Origin: Ferrigenium kumadai
Lineage (GTDB): Bacteria > Pseudomonadota > Gammaproteobacteria > Burkholderiales > Gallionellaceae
Length of the DNA stretch: 64,000 nt
Assembly (NCBI RefSeq): GCF_018324385.1
Contig: NZ_AP019536.1
Span: forward strand, 1,240,001 to 1,304,000
Direction of reading: 5' to 3'
The position numbers and the translations under genes were made by a program. The notes under the pieces were generated by a model that was not told where the DNA came from, ran no database searches, and saw nothing but the letters and a program-made list of their open reading frames with translations. Below, one piece after another: positions 25,962-36,543 of the stretch (positions are counted from its first letter, which is position 1; each line of letters begins with the position of its first letter).

Positions 25962-27139
25962 TGCAGAGACTGACCGTATTGGGTTCCACCGGCAGCATCG
26001 GCACCAGCACGCTGGACGTGGTGGCGCGCCATCCCGACCGTTTCCAGGTCATCGCCCTGACGGGGAACAGCCAGGTCGGCCTGTTGTTCCGCCAGTGCGT
26101 GCAATTCAAGCCGCGTTATGCCGTGCTGCTGGATGAGGACTCCGCCTCGCAGTTGCGCCAGTCGCTGCGCGAGGCCGGCGTGGACACCGAGGTGCTGTGC
26201 GGCGTCGAGGCGCTGGAGCAGGTGTCGGTGCTGCCCGAGGTGGATGCCGTGATGGCGGCCATCGTCGGTGCCGCGGGGCTGCGGCCCACGCTGGCGGCGG
26301 CAAAAGCGGGCAAGAAGATCCTGCTGGCGAACAAGGAAACACTGGTGATGGCGGGCAACGTGTTCATGGACGCGGTGCATGCCAGCGGTTCGGCGCTGCT
26401 GCCCATCGACAGCGAACACAATGCGATCTTCCAGTCCCTGCCGCACAACTATCGCGGCGACATGCAACGCAGCGGGGTGAGCAAGATACTGTTGACCGCG
26501 TCGGGCGGGCCGTTCCGCAAGACCCCGCTTGCCGACTTGCAGAACGTCACGCCGGAGCAGGCCTGCGCACACCCGAACTGGAGCATGGGCCGCAAGATCT
26601 CGGTGGACTCCGCCACCATGATGAACAAGGGGCTGGAGGTCATCGAGGCGCGCTGGCTTTTCAATGCGGGTGCGGACGACATCCAGGTCGTGGTGCATCC
26701 GCAGAGCATGATCCATTCGCTGGTGCAGTACATCGACGGTTCGGTGCTGGCGCAACTGGGCAATCCCGACATGCGCACGCCCATCGCGTACGGCCTTTCC
26801 TGGCCGGAGCGCATCGATGCGGGTGTGGCGCCGCTGGACCTGTTCAAGGTGGCGACGATGAATTTCGAAGCACCCGATTTCGAGCGTTTCCCCTGCCTGG
26901 CGCTGGCCTATCAGGCGCTGCGCGCCGCGGGTACGGCACCGGCCATGCTCAACGCCGCGAACGAAGTGGCCGTGGCCGCATTCCTCGACCGGCAGATCCC
27001 CTTCCTCTACATCCCTCGCGTCATCGCGGCGGTGCTCGATGCCTTGCCGGTCTATCCGGTGCATAGCTTGGATGACGTGCTCGGCGCCGATGCCGAGGCT
27101 CGCCGCGTTGCGGAACTGCAGATCCGGCAGGTGACATGA
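25961..27139 (+). CDS. dxr: 1-deoxy-D-xylulose 5-phosphate reductoisomerase
   Basis: NADPH-dependent second step of the MEP isoprenoid pathway, supplying isopentenyl-PP for UppS. 392 residues; [14 protein letters not shown] nucleotide-binding loop, [13 protein letters not shown] metal-binding Asp/Glu, and [21 protein letters not shown], quoted here as NWSMGRKIS and SATMMNKG. Overlaps rseP by ATGA. Confidence 0.97.
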   Translation: MQRLTVLGSTGSIGTSTLDVVARHPDRFQVIALTGNSQVGLLFRQCVQFKPRYAVLLDEDSASQLRQSLREAGVDTEVLCGVEALEQVSVLPEVDAVMAAIVGAAGLRPTLAAAKAGKKILLANKETLVMAGNVFMDAVHASGSALLPIDSEHNAIFQSLPHNYRGDMQRSGVSKILLTASGGPFRKTPLADLQNVTPEQACAHPNWSMGRKISVDSATMMNKGLEVIEARWLFNAGADDIQVVVHPQSMIHSLVQYIDGSVLAQLGNPDMRTPIAYGLSWPERIDAGVAPLDLFKVATMNFEAPDFERFPCLALAYQALRAAGTAPAMLNAANEVAVAAFLDRQIPFLYIPRVIAAVLDALPVYPVHSLDDVLGADAEARRVAELQIRQVT

Positions 27140-28491
27140 CGACGCTGCTGGCCTTTGTCGGCGCGATCGCGCTGCTGGTGGTGTTCCACGAATTGGGTCA
27201 CTACCTGGTGGCGCGCCTTTGCGACGTGAAAGTGCTGCGCTTTTCCATCGGCTTCGGCAAGGTCATCTATCGCAAGCGTTTTGCCGACAGCGAGACCGAG
27301 TGGGCGATCTCGGCGATCCCGCTGGGCGGCTACGTCAAGATGCTGGACGAGCGCGAAGGCGCCGTCTCCCCCGGTGAGCTGCACCGCACCTTCAACAGAA
27401 AGCCGGTGCTGCAGCGCATGGCCATCGTGGTGTCCGGGCCGCTGGCGAACTTCCTGCTCGCCATCGTGCTGTACTGGGCGTTGTTCGTGCACGGCGTGCC
27501 CGGCGTGAAGCCCGTGCTTGGCGAGGTTCCGCAGGGCACTCCGGCGGCCAGCGCGCAGATGCAGGCGGGTGAAACCATCACGCACATCAATGGCGAAGCA
27601 GTCCCAAGCTGGCAGGATGCACGCTGGCTGCTGCTGGACCTTGCTTTGCAACAGTCTGAGGTGCAGATCGAGGGGCGCGGCGCGCAGGGCGAACGCCTAT
27701 CCCATGTGCTCGATATGCACGGACTGGAGGCCAAGGACCTCGACGGCGAGTTCCTCGACAAGCTGGGGCTGCACTTGTACCAGCCGGTCATCCCGCCCGT
27801 GATCGGCCAGGTCGCCGAAGACAGCGTGGCGCAGCGCGCCGGGCTGCGGCAGGGCGATGAAATTTTTCGGGCCAACGGCGCTGCGGTGCAGCGCTGGAAC
27901 GATGTGGTCGCAGTGGTACGCGCCCATCCGGAACAGGCGGTACAGTTCGACATCCGGCGCGGCGAAGCGACCTTGAGCGTAGCACTCGTGCCGCAGGCTG
28001 TGGAGGAGGGGGGCAAGCGGATCGGCAAGATCGGCGCGGCCCCGCAGGTCGACAAGGCGGCGTGGAAGGCGATGCTGACCGAGGTGAGCTATGGCCCGCT
28101 TGATGCCGCCGGGCAAGCTCTGCGCAAGACCTGGGAGACTTCCGTCATCAGCCTGAAGATGCTGGGCAAGATGGTGCTGGGCGAAGTGTCGATGAAGAAC
28201 CTGAGCGGGCCGATCACCATTGCCGACTATGCGGGGCAGTCGGCCGGAATGGGCATCGTGGCTTACCTTGGCTTCCTGGCACTGATCAGCATCAGCCTGG
28301 GCGTGCTGAATCTGTTGCCCATCCCCTTATTGGACGGCGGTCACTTGCTGTATTATGTCGCCGAGTTGGTAAAGGGGAGTCCGGTCTCCGAGCAGGCTTG
28401 GGAGATCGGTCAGAGGATCGGCATTGCGTTGCTCGGCACGCTGATGGTTTTTGCCATATATAACGATATAAATCGCCTTATTTCAGGGTAG
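27136..28491 (+). CDS. rseP: Site-2 intramembrane protease RseP
   Basis: Zinc protease that cuts RseA in the sigma-E envelope stress response. 451 residues: HELGH in the first membrane helix ([11 protein letters not shown]), two central PDZ domains (about 115-290), and [12 protein letters not shown] with the third zinc ligand. Lies directly before bamA, matching its job in sensing outer-membrane protein stress. Confidence 0.97.
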   Translation: MTTLLAFVGAIALLVVFHELGHYLVARLCDVKVLRFSIGFGKVIYRKRFADSETEWAISAIPLGGYVKMLDEREGAVSPGELHRTFNRKPVLQRMAIVVSGPLANFLLAIVLYWALFVHGVPGVKPVLGEVPQGTPAASAQMQAGETITHINGEAVPSWQDARWLLLDLALQQSEVQIEGRGAQGERLSHVLDMHGLEAKDLDGEFLDKLGLHLYQPVIPPVIGQVAEDSVAQRAGLRQGDEIFRANGAAVQRWNDVVAVVRAHPEQAVQFDIRRGEATLSVALVPQAVEEGGKRIGKIGAAPQVDKAAWKAMLTEVSYGPLDAAGQALRKTWETSVISLKMLGKMVLGEVSMKNLSGPITIADYAGQSAGMGIVAYLGFLALISISLGVLNLLPIPLLDGGHLLYYVAELVKGSPVSEQAWEIGQRIGIALLGTLMVFAIYNDINRLISG

Positions 28492-28494
28492 AAA

Positions 28495-30768
28495 ATGAAA
28501 TTGAAAAAACTGGCGGGATTGATCTCCCTGCTTTGCATGTCTCCTGCTTGGGCAATCGAACCATTCACTGTCACAGACATCCGCGTCGAAGGCATCCAGC
28601 GTACCGAGGCCGGTACGGTGTTCAGCTATCTGCCGGTCAAGGTCGGCGACACCATGGACGACCAGCAGGCGGCGGCGGCGATCCGCGCCCTGTATGCCAC
28701 CGGATTCTTCAAGGATGTGCGCCTGGAGGTCGAGCAGGGCGTGCTGATCGTGCTGGTGCGCGAGCGTCCGTCGATCGCCAGTATCGAACTCAACGGCATC
28801 AAGGATTTCCCCAAGGACCAGCTCAAGGACAACATGAAGTACGTGGGGCTGGCCGAGGCACGCATCTTCGACAAGGGAGCACTCGATAAGGCGGTCCAGG
28901 AACTGAAGCGCCAGTATGTGGCGCGCGGCAAGTACGGCGTAAGCGTGAACACCACCGTCACCGAACTGGAGCGCAATCGCGTGGCCATCGCGTTCAACGT
29001 GGTGGAAGGCGAGGTCTCCAAGATCAAGCAGATCAACCTCGTCGGCAACCAGGCATATACGGAAAAAGAACTGCTCGATTTGATGAAGCTCAATACGTCC
29101 GACTGGATGAGCTGGTTCAGCAAAAACGACCAGTATTCCAAGCAGAAGCTGTCGGCCGACATGGAGGCGATGCGCTCGTTCTACATGGACAGCGGATATC
29201 TGGAATTCAACATCGATTCCACGCAAGTTTCGATCACGCCCGACAAGAAAGATATCTACATCACCATCAATCTTACCGAGGGGCCGAAATATACCGTTTC
29301 GAAAGTCGGCGTGTCGGGCAACACCATCGTTCCCAAAGAAGAGATCGAGAGCCTGATCCAGGTGAAGGCGGGAGACACATTCTCGCGCAAGGCGCTGACC
29401 GAGACCAGCAAGAAGGTCGGAGAACGTCTGGGACAGGAGGGTTATGCCTTCGCCAATGTGAATGCGGTTCCCGAAATGGACAAGGAAAAGCATGAGGTGG
29501 CATTCAACTTCGTGGTCGATCCGGGGCAGCGGGTGTATATCCGCCGCATCAACATCGCCGGCAACGATAAGACGCGCGACGAGGTGATCCGCCGAGAGTT
29601 CCGCCAGGTCGAGGGCGCGTGGTTTGACATGGAGAAGATCAAGAAATCCAAGCAGCGCGTGGACAAGCTGGACTTCTTTTCCGAGGTGAACGTGGAAACG
29701 CCGCCGGTGCAGGGTGCGAGCGATCAGATGGATGTGAATGTCTCGATCAAGGAAAAAAACACCGGCAATCTTTCGGTGGGGGCGGGTTTTGCTCAGGGCG
29801 AGGGGTTGTCGCTGAACGCCGGGATCAGCCAGGCCAATCTGTTCGGTAGCGGCAACCATGCTGCGGTGCAGCTCAATACCGGCAAGGTCAACCAGGTCTA
29901 TTCGTTTTCCTATACCAATCCTTATTTCACCGACGACGGCGTGAGCCGTGGCTTTGATCTTTATAAACGCAACACCGATTCGACCAGCACGGCAGTGAGT
30001 CAGTATTCCTCTCATACCTTGGGTGGCGGTGTGCGCTTTGGCGTGCCGATTGCCGACGAAGAGACGATTAGTTACGGCCTGTCGTTCGAACGGACGCAAC
30101 TGGGCTTGCAGCAAAACGCTCCGGCGCGCCTGACCCAATACGTCAATACCTTCGGCGCAACTAACAGCAATCTCCTGGGTACGATAGGCTGGGGCCGTGA
30201 CAGCCGCGACAGCGCGATCTATACGACCGACGGGACGGTGCAGCGCGCATTCGCCGAGGTTGCCCTGCCGGTGCTGGATATGCGTTATTACAAATTGAAC
30301 TACCAACACCAGTGGTTCTATCCGGTGAGCACCGATGTTACCCTGATGCTGAACGGCGAGGCCGGCATCGCGGGCGGTTATGGCGGCAAACCGCTGCCGT
30401 TCTTCAAGAACTTCTACGGAGGCGGTATCGGTTCGGTGCGCGGCTATGATTCCAATTCGCTGGGGCCGCGCGATGCGACTAATGCCGTGCTGGGAGGTAC
30501 GCGTCGCGTGGTCGGTAATGCGGAACTGCTGATTCCGTTCCCCGGAATCAAGGAAAAGTCCGTACGCCTGAGCGGGTTCGTCGACGGTGGTGCAGTATAT
30601 GGTCCGGGCGATCTGCCCGGCAGTGCGGGTTTGCGCTATTCCGCGGGTGCAGCTGTTACCTGGATTTCGCCGGTAGGGCCGATCAAGTTCAGTTATGCCG
30701 TGCCGCTCAACCAGCAGCAAGTGGATAGACTGCAAAAGTTCCAGTTTAGTCTGGGGCAGATATTCTGA
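28495..30768 (+). CDS. bamA: Outer membrane protein assembly factor BamA
   Basis: Central Omp85 subunit of the BAM complex. 757 residues: signal peptide (1-about 20, PAWA/IEP), five POTRA domains (about 22-420), and a 16-strand barrel ending in the C-terminal Phe (GQIF). The GSVRGYDSNSLGPRD stretch contains the conserved VRGY of strand loop L6. Follows rseP by 3 bp and precedes skp. Confidence 0.98.
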   Translation: MKLKKLAGLISLLCMSPAWAIEPFTVTDIRVEGIQRTEAGTVFSYLPVKVGDTMDDQQAAAAIRALYATGFFKDVRLEVEQGVLIVLVRERPSIASIELNGIKDFPKDQLKDNMKYVGLAEARIFDKGALDKAVQELKRQYVARGKYGVSVNTTVTELERNRVAIAFNVVEGEVSKIKQINLVGNQAYTEKELLDLMKLNTSDWMSWFSKNDQYSKQKLSADMEAMRSFYMDSGYLEFNIDSTQVSITPDKKDIYITINLTEGPKYTVSKVGVSGNTIVPKEEIESLIQVKAGDTFSRKALTETSKKVGERLGQEGYAFANVNAVPEMDKEKHEVAFNFVVDPGQRVYIRRINIAGNDKTRDEVIRREFRQVEGAWFDMEKIKKSKQRVDKLDFFSEVNVETPPVQGASDQMDVNVSIKEKNTGNLSVGAGFAQGEGLSLNAGISQANLFGSGNHAAVQLNTGKVNQVYSFSYTNPYFTDDGVSRGFDLYKRNTDSTSTAVSQYSSHTLGGGVRFGVPIADEETISYGLSFERTQLGLQQNAPARLTQYVNTFGATNSNLLGTIGWGRDSRDSAIYTTDGTVQRAFAEVALPVLDMRYYKLNYQHQWFYPVSTDVTLMLNGEAGIAGGYGGKPLPFFKNFYGGGIGSVRGYDSNSLGPRDATNAVLGGTRRVVGNAELLIPFPGIKEKSVRLSGFVDGGAVYGPGDLPGSAGLRYSAGAAVTWISPVGPIKFSYAVPLNQQQVDRLQKFQFSLGQIF

Positions 30769-30785
30769 TGTTTAAGGAGTTAATG

Positions 30786-31301
30786 ATGAAAACAGTGATC
30801 AATGCAGGGCTTTTGTCCATCCTGCTGGGCATGGGAATGGCAGCACAGGCCGCGGACTTCAAGGTGGGGGTGGTGGACACAGAGCGCGTGTTGCGTGAGT
30901 CTGCACCAGCGATGAAGGCGGAAAAGAAGATCGAGAAGGAATTTTCCGGGCGCGACCAGGAAATCAAGAAGCTGATGAAGCAAGCGAAGGAGACGCAAGC
31001 CCTGTTGGAGAAGGAAAGCGGCACGCTGTCGGACGCCGATCATCGCAACAAGGAGCGCGAGCTGACTGCCATGAACGTGAACCTGCAGCGCATGCAGCGC
31101 GAGTTCCGTGAAGACCTGAACCTGCGCAAGAACGAGGAGCTGGCTGTCGTGCTGGAACTGGCCAACAAGGCGATCCAGTCCATCGCAGAAGCGGAAAAAT
31201 ACGACCTTATCCTGCAGGAAGCGGTGTACCGCAATCCCAAGATCGACATCACCGACAAGGTGATCAAGCATCTCGCCGTCGAAAAGACCGACGCCAAGTA
31301 A
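30786..31301 (+). CDS. skp: Periplasmic chaperone Skp/OmpH
   Basis: Holds unfolded outer-membrane proteins for BamA. 171 residues from the ATG at 30786, chosen because AAGGAG lies 6 nt before it; ATGs at 30768 and 30783 are also in frame. Signal peptide to about residue 20 (AAQA), then DFKVGVVDTERVLRESAPA and a long coiled-coil of Lys/Glu-rich helices. Confidence 0.95.
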   Translation: MKTVINAGLLSILLGMGMAAQAADFKVGVVDTERVLRESAPAMKAEKKIEKEFSGRDQEIKKLMKQAKETQALLEKESGTLSDADHRNKERELTAMNVNLQRMQREFREDLNLRKNEELAVVLELANKAIQSIAEAEKYDLILQEAVYRNPKIDITDKVIKHLAVEKTDAK

Positions 31302-31313
31302 GCAGCCAGCAGG

Positions 31314-32354
31314 ATGAAAGTTTCCTATCGGTTGGCTGACATCGCGGCGCAACTTGGCGGGCGCGTGCTGGGCGACGGCGAGCTGCGCGTCGCCCAGGTC
31401 GCGACGCTGGATAACGCGCAATCTCAGCACATCAGCTTCCTGACCAACAGCAAGTACCGCTCGCAACTCGCCACGACGAAAGCGGGCGCTGTCATCGTCG
31501 GCGAGGCGGATGCCGATGCGACCGAGTTGCCGCGTATCGTTTCGAACAATCCCTATGCCTATTTCGCCAAGGTCTCGGCCCTGCTCAATCCGTTGCCGCA
31601 AAGCAAGCCGGGCGTGCATCCGGCAGCGGTGATCGGCGAAGGTGCGCTTATCGACCCGACGGCAAGTATCGCTGCGACCGCGGTGATCGGCGAAGGCGCG
31701 GTGATCGGTGCAAATTCGGTGATCGGCGAAGGTTGCTGCATCGGCGCGAATGTGGTGATCGGTCACCGTGCGCGCCTGTACCCACGCGTGACGATCTATC
31801 GCGATTGCGTGATCGGTGACGACCTGATCGCGCATTCCGGCGCGGTGATCGGTTCGGACGGTTTCGGCTTTGCGATGGAAGAGGGACGCTGGATCAAGAT
31901 CCAGCAGATCGGACGTGTGGTGATCGGCAACGACGTCGAGATCGGCGCGAACACCACCATCGACCGCGGTGCGCTGGACGACACCGTGATCGAGGACGGC
32001 GTGAAGCTGGACAACCAGATCCAGGTCGCGCATAACGTGCGCATCGGCGCGCATACCGCCATCGCCGGCTGCGTCGGCATCGCCGGCAGCGCCACCATCG
32101 GCAAGTATTGCCGCATCGGCGGCAGCGCCGGCATCCTGGGGCATCTGCAGATCGCGGACCACGTCGAGATCGCCTCGTTCACCCTGATAGGAAAGTCCAT
32201 TCCAGAGCCGGGCAGTTATGCCGGGATCATGCCCTTCAGCAGGAACGACGAGTGGCGCAAGAACGCCGTGCACATGCGCCATCTGGACGACATGGCGAAA
32301 CGCCTTAAGAAGCTTGAAAAAGAAATCGAATCATTGAAAGGAAAGAACGCATGA
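31314..32354 (+). CDS. lpxD: UDP-3-O-acylglucosamine N-acyltransferase
   Basis: Third lipid A step: adds the N-linked hydroxyacyl chain. 346 residues: N-terminal uridine-binding domain (1-about 100), then a left-handed beta-helix of hexapeptide repeats (many VIGxG, IGAN units, about 103-300), with catalytic His in the [11 protein letters not shown] segment. A C-terminal Lys/Glu helix follows. ATGA overlap with fabZ. Confidence 0.97.
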   Translation: MKVSYRLADIAAQLGGRVLGDGELRVAQVATLDNAQSQHISFLTNSKYRSQLATTKAGAVIVGEADADATELPRIVSNNPYAYFAKVSALLNPLPQSKPGVHPAAVIGEGALIDPTASIAATAVIGEGAVIGANSVIGEGCCIGANVVIGHRARLYPRVTIYRDCVIGDDLIAHSGAVIGSDGFGFAMEEGRWIKIQQIGRVVIGNDVEIGANTTIDRGALDDTVIEDGVKLDNQIQVAHNVRIGAHTAIAGCVGIAGSATIGKYCRIGGSAGILGHLQIADHVEIASFTLIGKSIPEPGSYAGIMPFSRNDEWRKNAVHMRHLDDMAKRLKKLEKEIESLKGKNA

Positions 32355-32800
32355 GCACCACCATGGACATCCACGCCATTCTCGAGAGCCTGCCGCACCG
32401 TTACCCCTTCCTGCTGGTGGATCGAGTGCTGTCGGTCGAACCGGGCAAGGAGATCGTTGCGCTGAAGAACGTCACCATCAACGAACCGTTCTTCCCCGGC
32501 CATTACCCTCATCATCCGGTGATGCCCGGCGTGCTGATCATCGAGGCGATGGCGCAGGTCGCGGCGCTGCTGTCGTTCAAGTCCATGGACAGCAAGCCGG
32601 ACGAGAAATCGGTTTATTACTTCGCGGGCATCGACAACGCGCGCTTCAAGCGCCCGGTCAGCCCCGGCGACCAGTTGATCTTCAAGGTCTCGCTGACTCG
32701 CAGCATGCGCGGCGTGTTCAAGTTCGCCGCCACTGCCGAAGTGGACGGGCAACTGGCCGCCGAGGCTGAACTGATGTGCACGGTCAAATCGGTGGCGTGA
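32351..32800 (+). CDS. fabZ: 3-hydroxyacyl-ACP dehydratase FabZ
   Basis: Dehydrates 3-hydroxyacyl-ACP in fatty acid elongation, competing with LpxA/LpxD for 3-hydroxyacyl-ACP. 149 residues; hot-dog fold with catalytic His in [23 protein letters not shown] and Glu in IIEAMAQ. Usual place between lpxD and lpxA. Confidence 0.98.
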   Translation: MSTTMDIHAILESLPHRYPFLLVDRVLSVEPGKEIVALKNVTINEPFFPGHYPHHPVMPGVLIIEAMAQVAALLSFKSMDSKPDEKSVYYFAGIDNARFKRPVSPGDQLIFKVSLTRSMRGVFKFAATAEVDGQLAAEAELMCTVKSVA

Positions 32801-33570
32801 TGATCCATCCGACCGCTATCGTCCATCCGAACGCCAAACTTGCCGACGATGTCGAGGTGGGCGCGTATTCGATCATCGGCGAGCATGTCGAGATCGGCGC
32901 AGGTACGGTCGTCGGTCCGCATGTGGTGATCAACGGCCACACCCGTATCGGCAAGCACAACCGCATCTTCCAGTTCTGCTCGCTGGGCGAGATTCCGCAG
33001 GACAAGAAGTACGCCAATGAACCGACGCGGCTGGAAATCGGCGACCACAATACCATCCGCGAGTTCTGCACCTTCAACCTCGGTACGGCGCAGGATGTCG
33101 GCGTTACGCGTGTCGGAAACCACAACTGGATCATGGCCTACGTGCATCTGGCGCACGATTGCCAGGTCGGCAACCACACCATCTTCGCCAACAATGCGCA
33201 GCTGGCCGGGCACGTCCATGTCGATGACTACGCGATCCTCGGCGGTTTCACTGTGGTGCACCAGTTCGTCAGGATAGGCGCGCACATCATCACCGGTATG
33301 GGCACCATCCTGTTCAAGGATGTGCCGACCTACGTGCTGGCTTCCGGCAACCCCAGCGCGCCGCACGGCATCAACTCCGAGGGCTTGAAGCGGCGCGGCT
33401 TCTCCAGCGAGGCGATCATGGCGATCAAGCGCGCCTACAAGACGCTGTACAAGTCGGGCCTCAGCCTCGAAGAGGCAAGGGCCGAGATCGAATCGCAGGT
33501 CGCGGAACATGCCGAGCTGCAGCCGCTGGCAGAGTTCCTCGCCACATCGGAACGGGGCATAGTCCGTTAA
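32800..33570 (+). CDS. lpxA: UDP-N-acetylglucosamine O-acyltransferase
   Basis: First lipid A step. 256 residues; hexapeptide beta-helix ([13 protein letters not shown] onward) and catalytic His in [16 protein letters not shown] 32800 shares its A with the fabZ stop; an ATG 8 codons earlier lies inside fabZ. C-terminal helices begin at about 195. Confidence 0.98.
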   Translation: MIHPTAIVHPNAKLADDVEVGAYSIIGEHVEIGAGTVVGPHVVINGHTRIGKHNRIFQFCSLGEIPQDKKYANEPTRLEIGDHNTIREFCTFNLGTAQDVGVTRVGNHNWIMAYVHLAHDCQVGNHTIFANNAQLAGHVHVDDYAILGGFTVVHQFVRIGAHIITGMGTILFKDVPTYVLASGNPSAPHGINSEGLKRRGFSSEAIMAIKRAYKTLYKSGLSLEEARAEIESQVAEHAELQPLAEFLATSERGIVR

Positions 33571-33592
33571 CGGATCGTTTCAGGATTTTTCC

Positions 33593-34744
33593 ATGCAGCA
33601 GAAAAAAATCGTAATCGGCATCGTCGCGGGCGAAGCGTCCGGCGACCTGCTCGGCAGTCACCTGATCGAGGCGCTGAAGGATGCGCGGCCGGATATCCAC
33701 TTCGTCGGCATCGGCGGCCCCAGGATGCAATCCGCGGGGATGAATGTGCTGTTCCCGATGGAGAAGCTCGCCGTCCGCGGCTACGTCGAAGTGCTGCGCC
33801 ATTACCGCGAGATCGTCGGCATCCGCCGCAAACTGCGCACGTACTTTCTGGACAACCGCCCGGACCTGTTCATCGGAGTGGATGCGCCGGACTTCAACCT
33901 CGATCTCGAGCTCGCGCTCAAGCAGCGCGGCATTCCCACCGTCCACTATGTCAGCCCGTCGATATGGGCGTGGCGCGGCGAGCGCATCAACAAGATCAAG
34001 CGCGCCGTGACGCACATGCTGGCGTTGTTCCCGCACGAACCCAAGCTGTACCGGGAGGCCGGCGTGCCGGTGGATTACGTCGGCCATCCGCTCGCCGACA
34101 TGCTGCCGGACTATCCCAAGCGTGCCGAGATGCGCGAGACCATGCGTATCCCGCTGTCGGCAAAGGTATTCGCCTTCCTGCCGGGCAGCCGCCAGAGCGA
34201 GGTGAAGCAACTCGCGCATACCTATATCGAGACCGCGAAGCTGGTGCTGCAGCAGATACCCGATGCGCGTTTCCTCGTGCCGCTGGTCAGCCGCGAGACG
34301 CGAGGCATCTTCGAGCAAGCCCTCTACGATTGCGATGCCGAACAATTGCCGATCACGCTGTTGTTCGGCCACGCGCAGGACGCGATGGTCGCCGCCGACG
34401 GCGTGCTGGTCGCGTCGGGCACGGCCACGCTGGAATGCGCCTTGCTCAAGCGCCCGATGGTCATCACCTATCGCATGCCCGCGCTCTCCTGGTGGCTGAT
34501 GAAGCGCAAGAGCTACCAGCCTTACTACGGTCTGCCCAACATCCTGTGTGAGCGTTTCATCGTGCCCGAGTTGATGCAGGAGGACGCCACGCCGGAAAAC
34601 CTGACGCAGGCCTTGCTTAACCTTGTCAACGACAAGGAAGCCGTGGCCCAACTCGAAGAAACCTTCCACGAATTGCACCGCACGCTGCGCCAGAACACCG
34701 CGCAGAAAGCGGCGGCGGCCATCCTGCCTTACCTTCCCGCATGA
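33593..34744 (+). CDS. lpxB: Lipid-A-disaccharide synthase
   Basis: Joins lipid X to UDP-diacylglucosamine, forming the lipid A disaccharide. 383 residues of the GT19 family: [17 protein letters not shown] at the N-terminus, [21 protein letters not shown] and the [10 protein letters not shown] donor site. ATGA overlap with rnhB. Confidence 0.97.
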   Translation: MQQKKIVIGIVAGEASGDLLGSHLIEALKDARPDIHFVGIGGPRMQSAGMNVLFPMEKLAVRGYVEVLRHYREIVGIRRKLRTYFLDNRPDLFIGVDAPDFNLDLELALKQRGIPTVHYVSPSIWAWRGERINKIKRAVTHMLALFPHEPKLYREAGVPVDYVGHPLADMLPDYPKRAEMRETMRIPLSAKVFAFLPGSRQSEVKQLAHTYIETAKLVLQQIPDARFLVPLVSRETRGIFEQALYDCDAEQLPITLLFGHAQDAMVAADGVLVASGTATLECALLKRPMVITYRMPALSWWLMKRKSYQPYYGLPNILCERFIVPELMQEDATPENLTQALLNLVNDKEAVAQLEETFHELHRTLRQNTAQKAAAAILPYLPA

Positions 34745-35334
34745 CGGGGACCATCCTCATCTGCGGCGTGGACGAAGCGGGCAGGGGCCCGCTGGCCGGG
34801 CCGGTGAGCGCGGCGGCGGTGATCCTCGACGAGGCGAATCCCATCGAAGGGCTGGCCGATTCCAAGAAGCTATCGGAAAAACAGCGCGACCTGCTCGCCC
34901 CCGTCATCCGCGAACGCGCGCTGGCCTGGGCGGTGGCCTATGCCGAGGTCGGCGAGATCGACAGCCTCAACATCCTGCAAGCCACGCTGCTGGCGATGAA
35001 GCGCGCCGTGCTGGCTTTGCCCGTGCAGCCGCATCAGGTGCTGGTGGACGGCCTGTATTGCCCAAAGACCGGCATTCCCAGTGAGGCCATCGTCAAGGGC
35101 GACAGTAAGGTCGCGGCCATCTCGGCTGCCTCTATCCTCGCGAAGACCGCGCGCGACGAACTGATGCTGCAACTGCACGATCAGTATCCGCACTACGGCT
35201 TCGCCGTGCACAAGGGCTACCCGACCGCAGTACACCTGGCCGCGTTGCGCGAGCACGGTGTCAGCGACGTGCACCGCAGGAGCTTCAAACCGGTACGCGA
35301 GCTGTTGCAGCACTCCCAGCAAAATATCTTCTGA
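34741..35334 (+). CDS. rnhB: Ribonuclease HII
   Basis: Removes ribonucleotides from DNA and RNA from RNA-DNA hybrids. 197 residues; active-site carboxylates in [12 protein letters not shown] and later [10 protein letters not shown] and DGLYCPK. Final gene of the lipid A block. Confidence 0.97.
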   Translation: MTGTILICGVDEAGRGPLAGPVSAAAVILDEANPIEGLADSKKLSEKQRDLLAPVIRERALAWAVAYAEVGEIDSLNILQATLLAMKRAVLALPVQPHQVLVDGLYCPKTGIPSEAIVKGDSKVAAISAASILAKTARDELMLQLHDQYPHYGFAVHKGYPTAVHLAALREHGVSDVHRRSFKPVRELLQHSQQNIF

Positions 35335-35341
35335 GGCGACC

Positions 35342-35794
35342 ATGGCATTCTTCAAGCTCATCCATCTGATCGCCGTGCTGGTCTGGGTCGGCGGCATGTT
35401 TTTCGCCTACATGGTGTTGCGTCCTGCCGCCGTCGAGACACTCCAGCCGCCGGAACGCCTGCGCCTGTGGGATTGCGTGTTCCGCCGCTTCTTCAACTGG
35501 GTATGGGGCGCTATCGGTGTCATCCTCGTCAGCGGCCTGTACATGATCTACCAGTATGGCGGCATTGCCCATGCACCTCGCCACGTGCATCCCATGCTGG
35601 CGCTGGGACTGGTGATGATGGGGATCTACGGCTATGTGTTCTTCGCCTGCTATGTGCCACTCAGCCTGCATGTCTCCAAACAGCGCTGGAAGGAGGCGGG
35701 CGAGATACTGGGCAAGATACGCAAGCTGGTCGCGGTGAACCTGACGCTGGGAGTGATAACGACGGGCGTCGCGGTGTACGGGGTCTGGGGTTAG
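35342..35794 (+). CDS. CopD-family small membrane protein
   Basis: 150 residues, four predicted membrane helices (about 5-25, 45-70, 80-105, 125-148), with His residues in FKLIHLIAVLVWVGGMFFAY and HAPRHVHPML that fit the CopD/DUF2269-like families linked to copper or heme. The ATG at 35342 is 7 bp after rnhB; RBS GAGGCG is modest. Function is not known. Confidence 0.8.
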   Translation: MAFFKLIHLIAVLVWVGGMFFAYMVLRPAAVETLQPPERLRLWDCVFRRFFNWVWGAIGVILVSGLYMIYQYGGIAHAPRHVHPMLALGLVMMGIYGYVFFACYVPLSLHVSKQRWKEAGEILGKIRKLVAVNLTLGVITTGVAVYGVWG

Positions 35795-35807
35795 AAAATA
35801 CTGATAA

Positions 35808-35886
35808 ATCCTCCGTTCGTGGTGAGCTTGTCGAACCATGAACGGAGGATTTCGGAAACTCACCCTTCGACAAGCTCAGGGCGAAC
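35808..35886. repeat. Compound palindromic repeat between convergent genes
   Basis: ATCCTCCGTTC (35808-35818) pairs with GAACGGAGGAT (35840-35850), and TGAGCTTGTCGAA (35823-35835) is the exact inverse of TTCGACAAGCTCA (35866-35878). This sequence type is dispersed in many bacterial genomes. It sits between the copD-like gene and msrA and may serve as a two-way terminator. Confidence 0.75.
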
Positions 35887-35890
35887 GGCT

Positions 35891-36472
35891 CTATTCTCCT
35901 AACTCCATCCGCCTGATGTAATGGCAGGTGTAGCCCAAGGGATGCTTGACCAGATATTTCTGGTGGTATTCCTCGGCGCGGTAGAACTTTTTGAACGGCA
36001 CGACCTCGGTCACCACCTTTGCCTTCCAGTCGCCTGAGTCATCCACGGTCCTGATGACTTCCTCCGCCGTGCGCCTCTGTTCTTCGCTCACGTAGAAGAT
36101 CGCCGATCGGTATTGTGTGCCCGTATCGTTGCCTTGCTGGTTGCGCGTCGTCGGGTTGTGCATGCGGAAGAATTCGAACAGCAGGTGGCGGTAGGTCAGC
36201 TGCCTGGGATCGAACACGATCTTCAGCGATTCGGCATGGCCCGTGCGCCCGGTCTTCACGATGTCATAGGTCGCATTCGGAATCTCGCCGCCGGTGTAGC
36301 CGACTTCGGTCTCCAGCACGCCGGGTATCTGGCGCACAAGTTCCTCCATCCCCCAGAAGCAGCCGCCGGAGAGGTAGGCGGTTTGGTTTGATTCGTTGGT
36401 CATGGGGACTCCTTTCGCTAGTGCGGCGGTTGAGAATAGCAGGATGAGGAGAGGGAGGAGGCGGAGGGGCAT
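35891..36472 (-). CDS. msrA: Peptide-methionine (S)-S-oxide reductase MsrA
   Basis: Reduces the S epimer of methionine sulfoxide. Catalytic Cys38 in GGCFWGME; a C-terminal Cys in GYTCHYIRR may resolve. The 193-residue form begins with a convincing signal peptide (MPLRLLPLLILLFSTAALA). A second in-frame ATG at 36403 (MTNESNQTAYL) has AAGGAG at 5-6 nt upstream, a far better RBS than the first start, and would give a 170-residue cytosolic enzyme. The sequence therefore supports two products. MsrB earlier in the window is also exported. Confidence 0.94.
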   Translation of the reverse strand: MPLRLLPLLILLFSTAALAKGVPMTNESNQTAYLSGGCFWGMEELVRQIPGVLETEVGYTGGEIPNATYDIVKTGRTGHAESLKIVFDPRQLTYRHLLFEFFRMHNPTTRNQQGNDTGTQYRSAIFYVSEEQRRTAEEVIRTVDDSGDWKAKVVTEVVPFKKFYRAEEYHQKYLVKHPLGYTCHYIRRMELGE

Positions 36473-36543
36473 TGGTATTAGCGTCCTAGTTCAGGGCGAG
36501 CCGCGGTAGGTGGAGCCCTCCCTGAAAATGCCGGATTAGCCAT

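Noticed and set aside
28483..30735. 750-codon minus-strand ORF
   Set aside because: Antisense to bamA, which is unambiguous.
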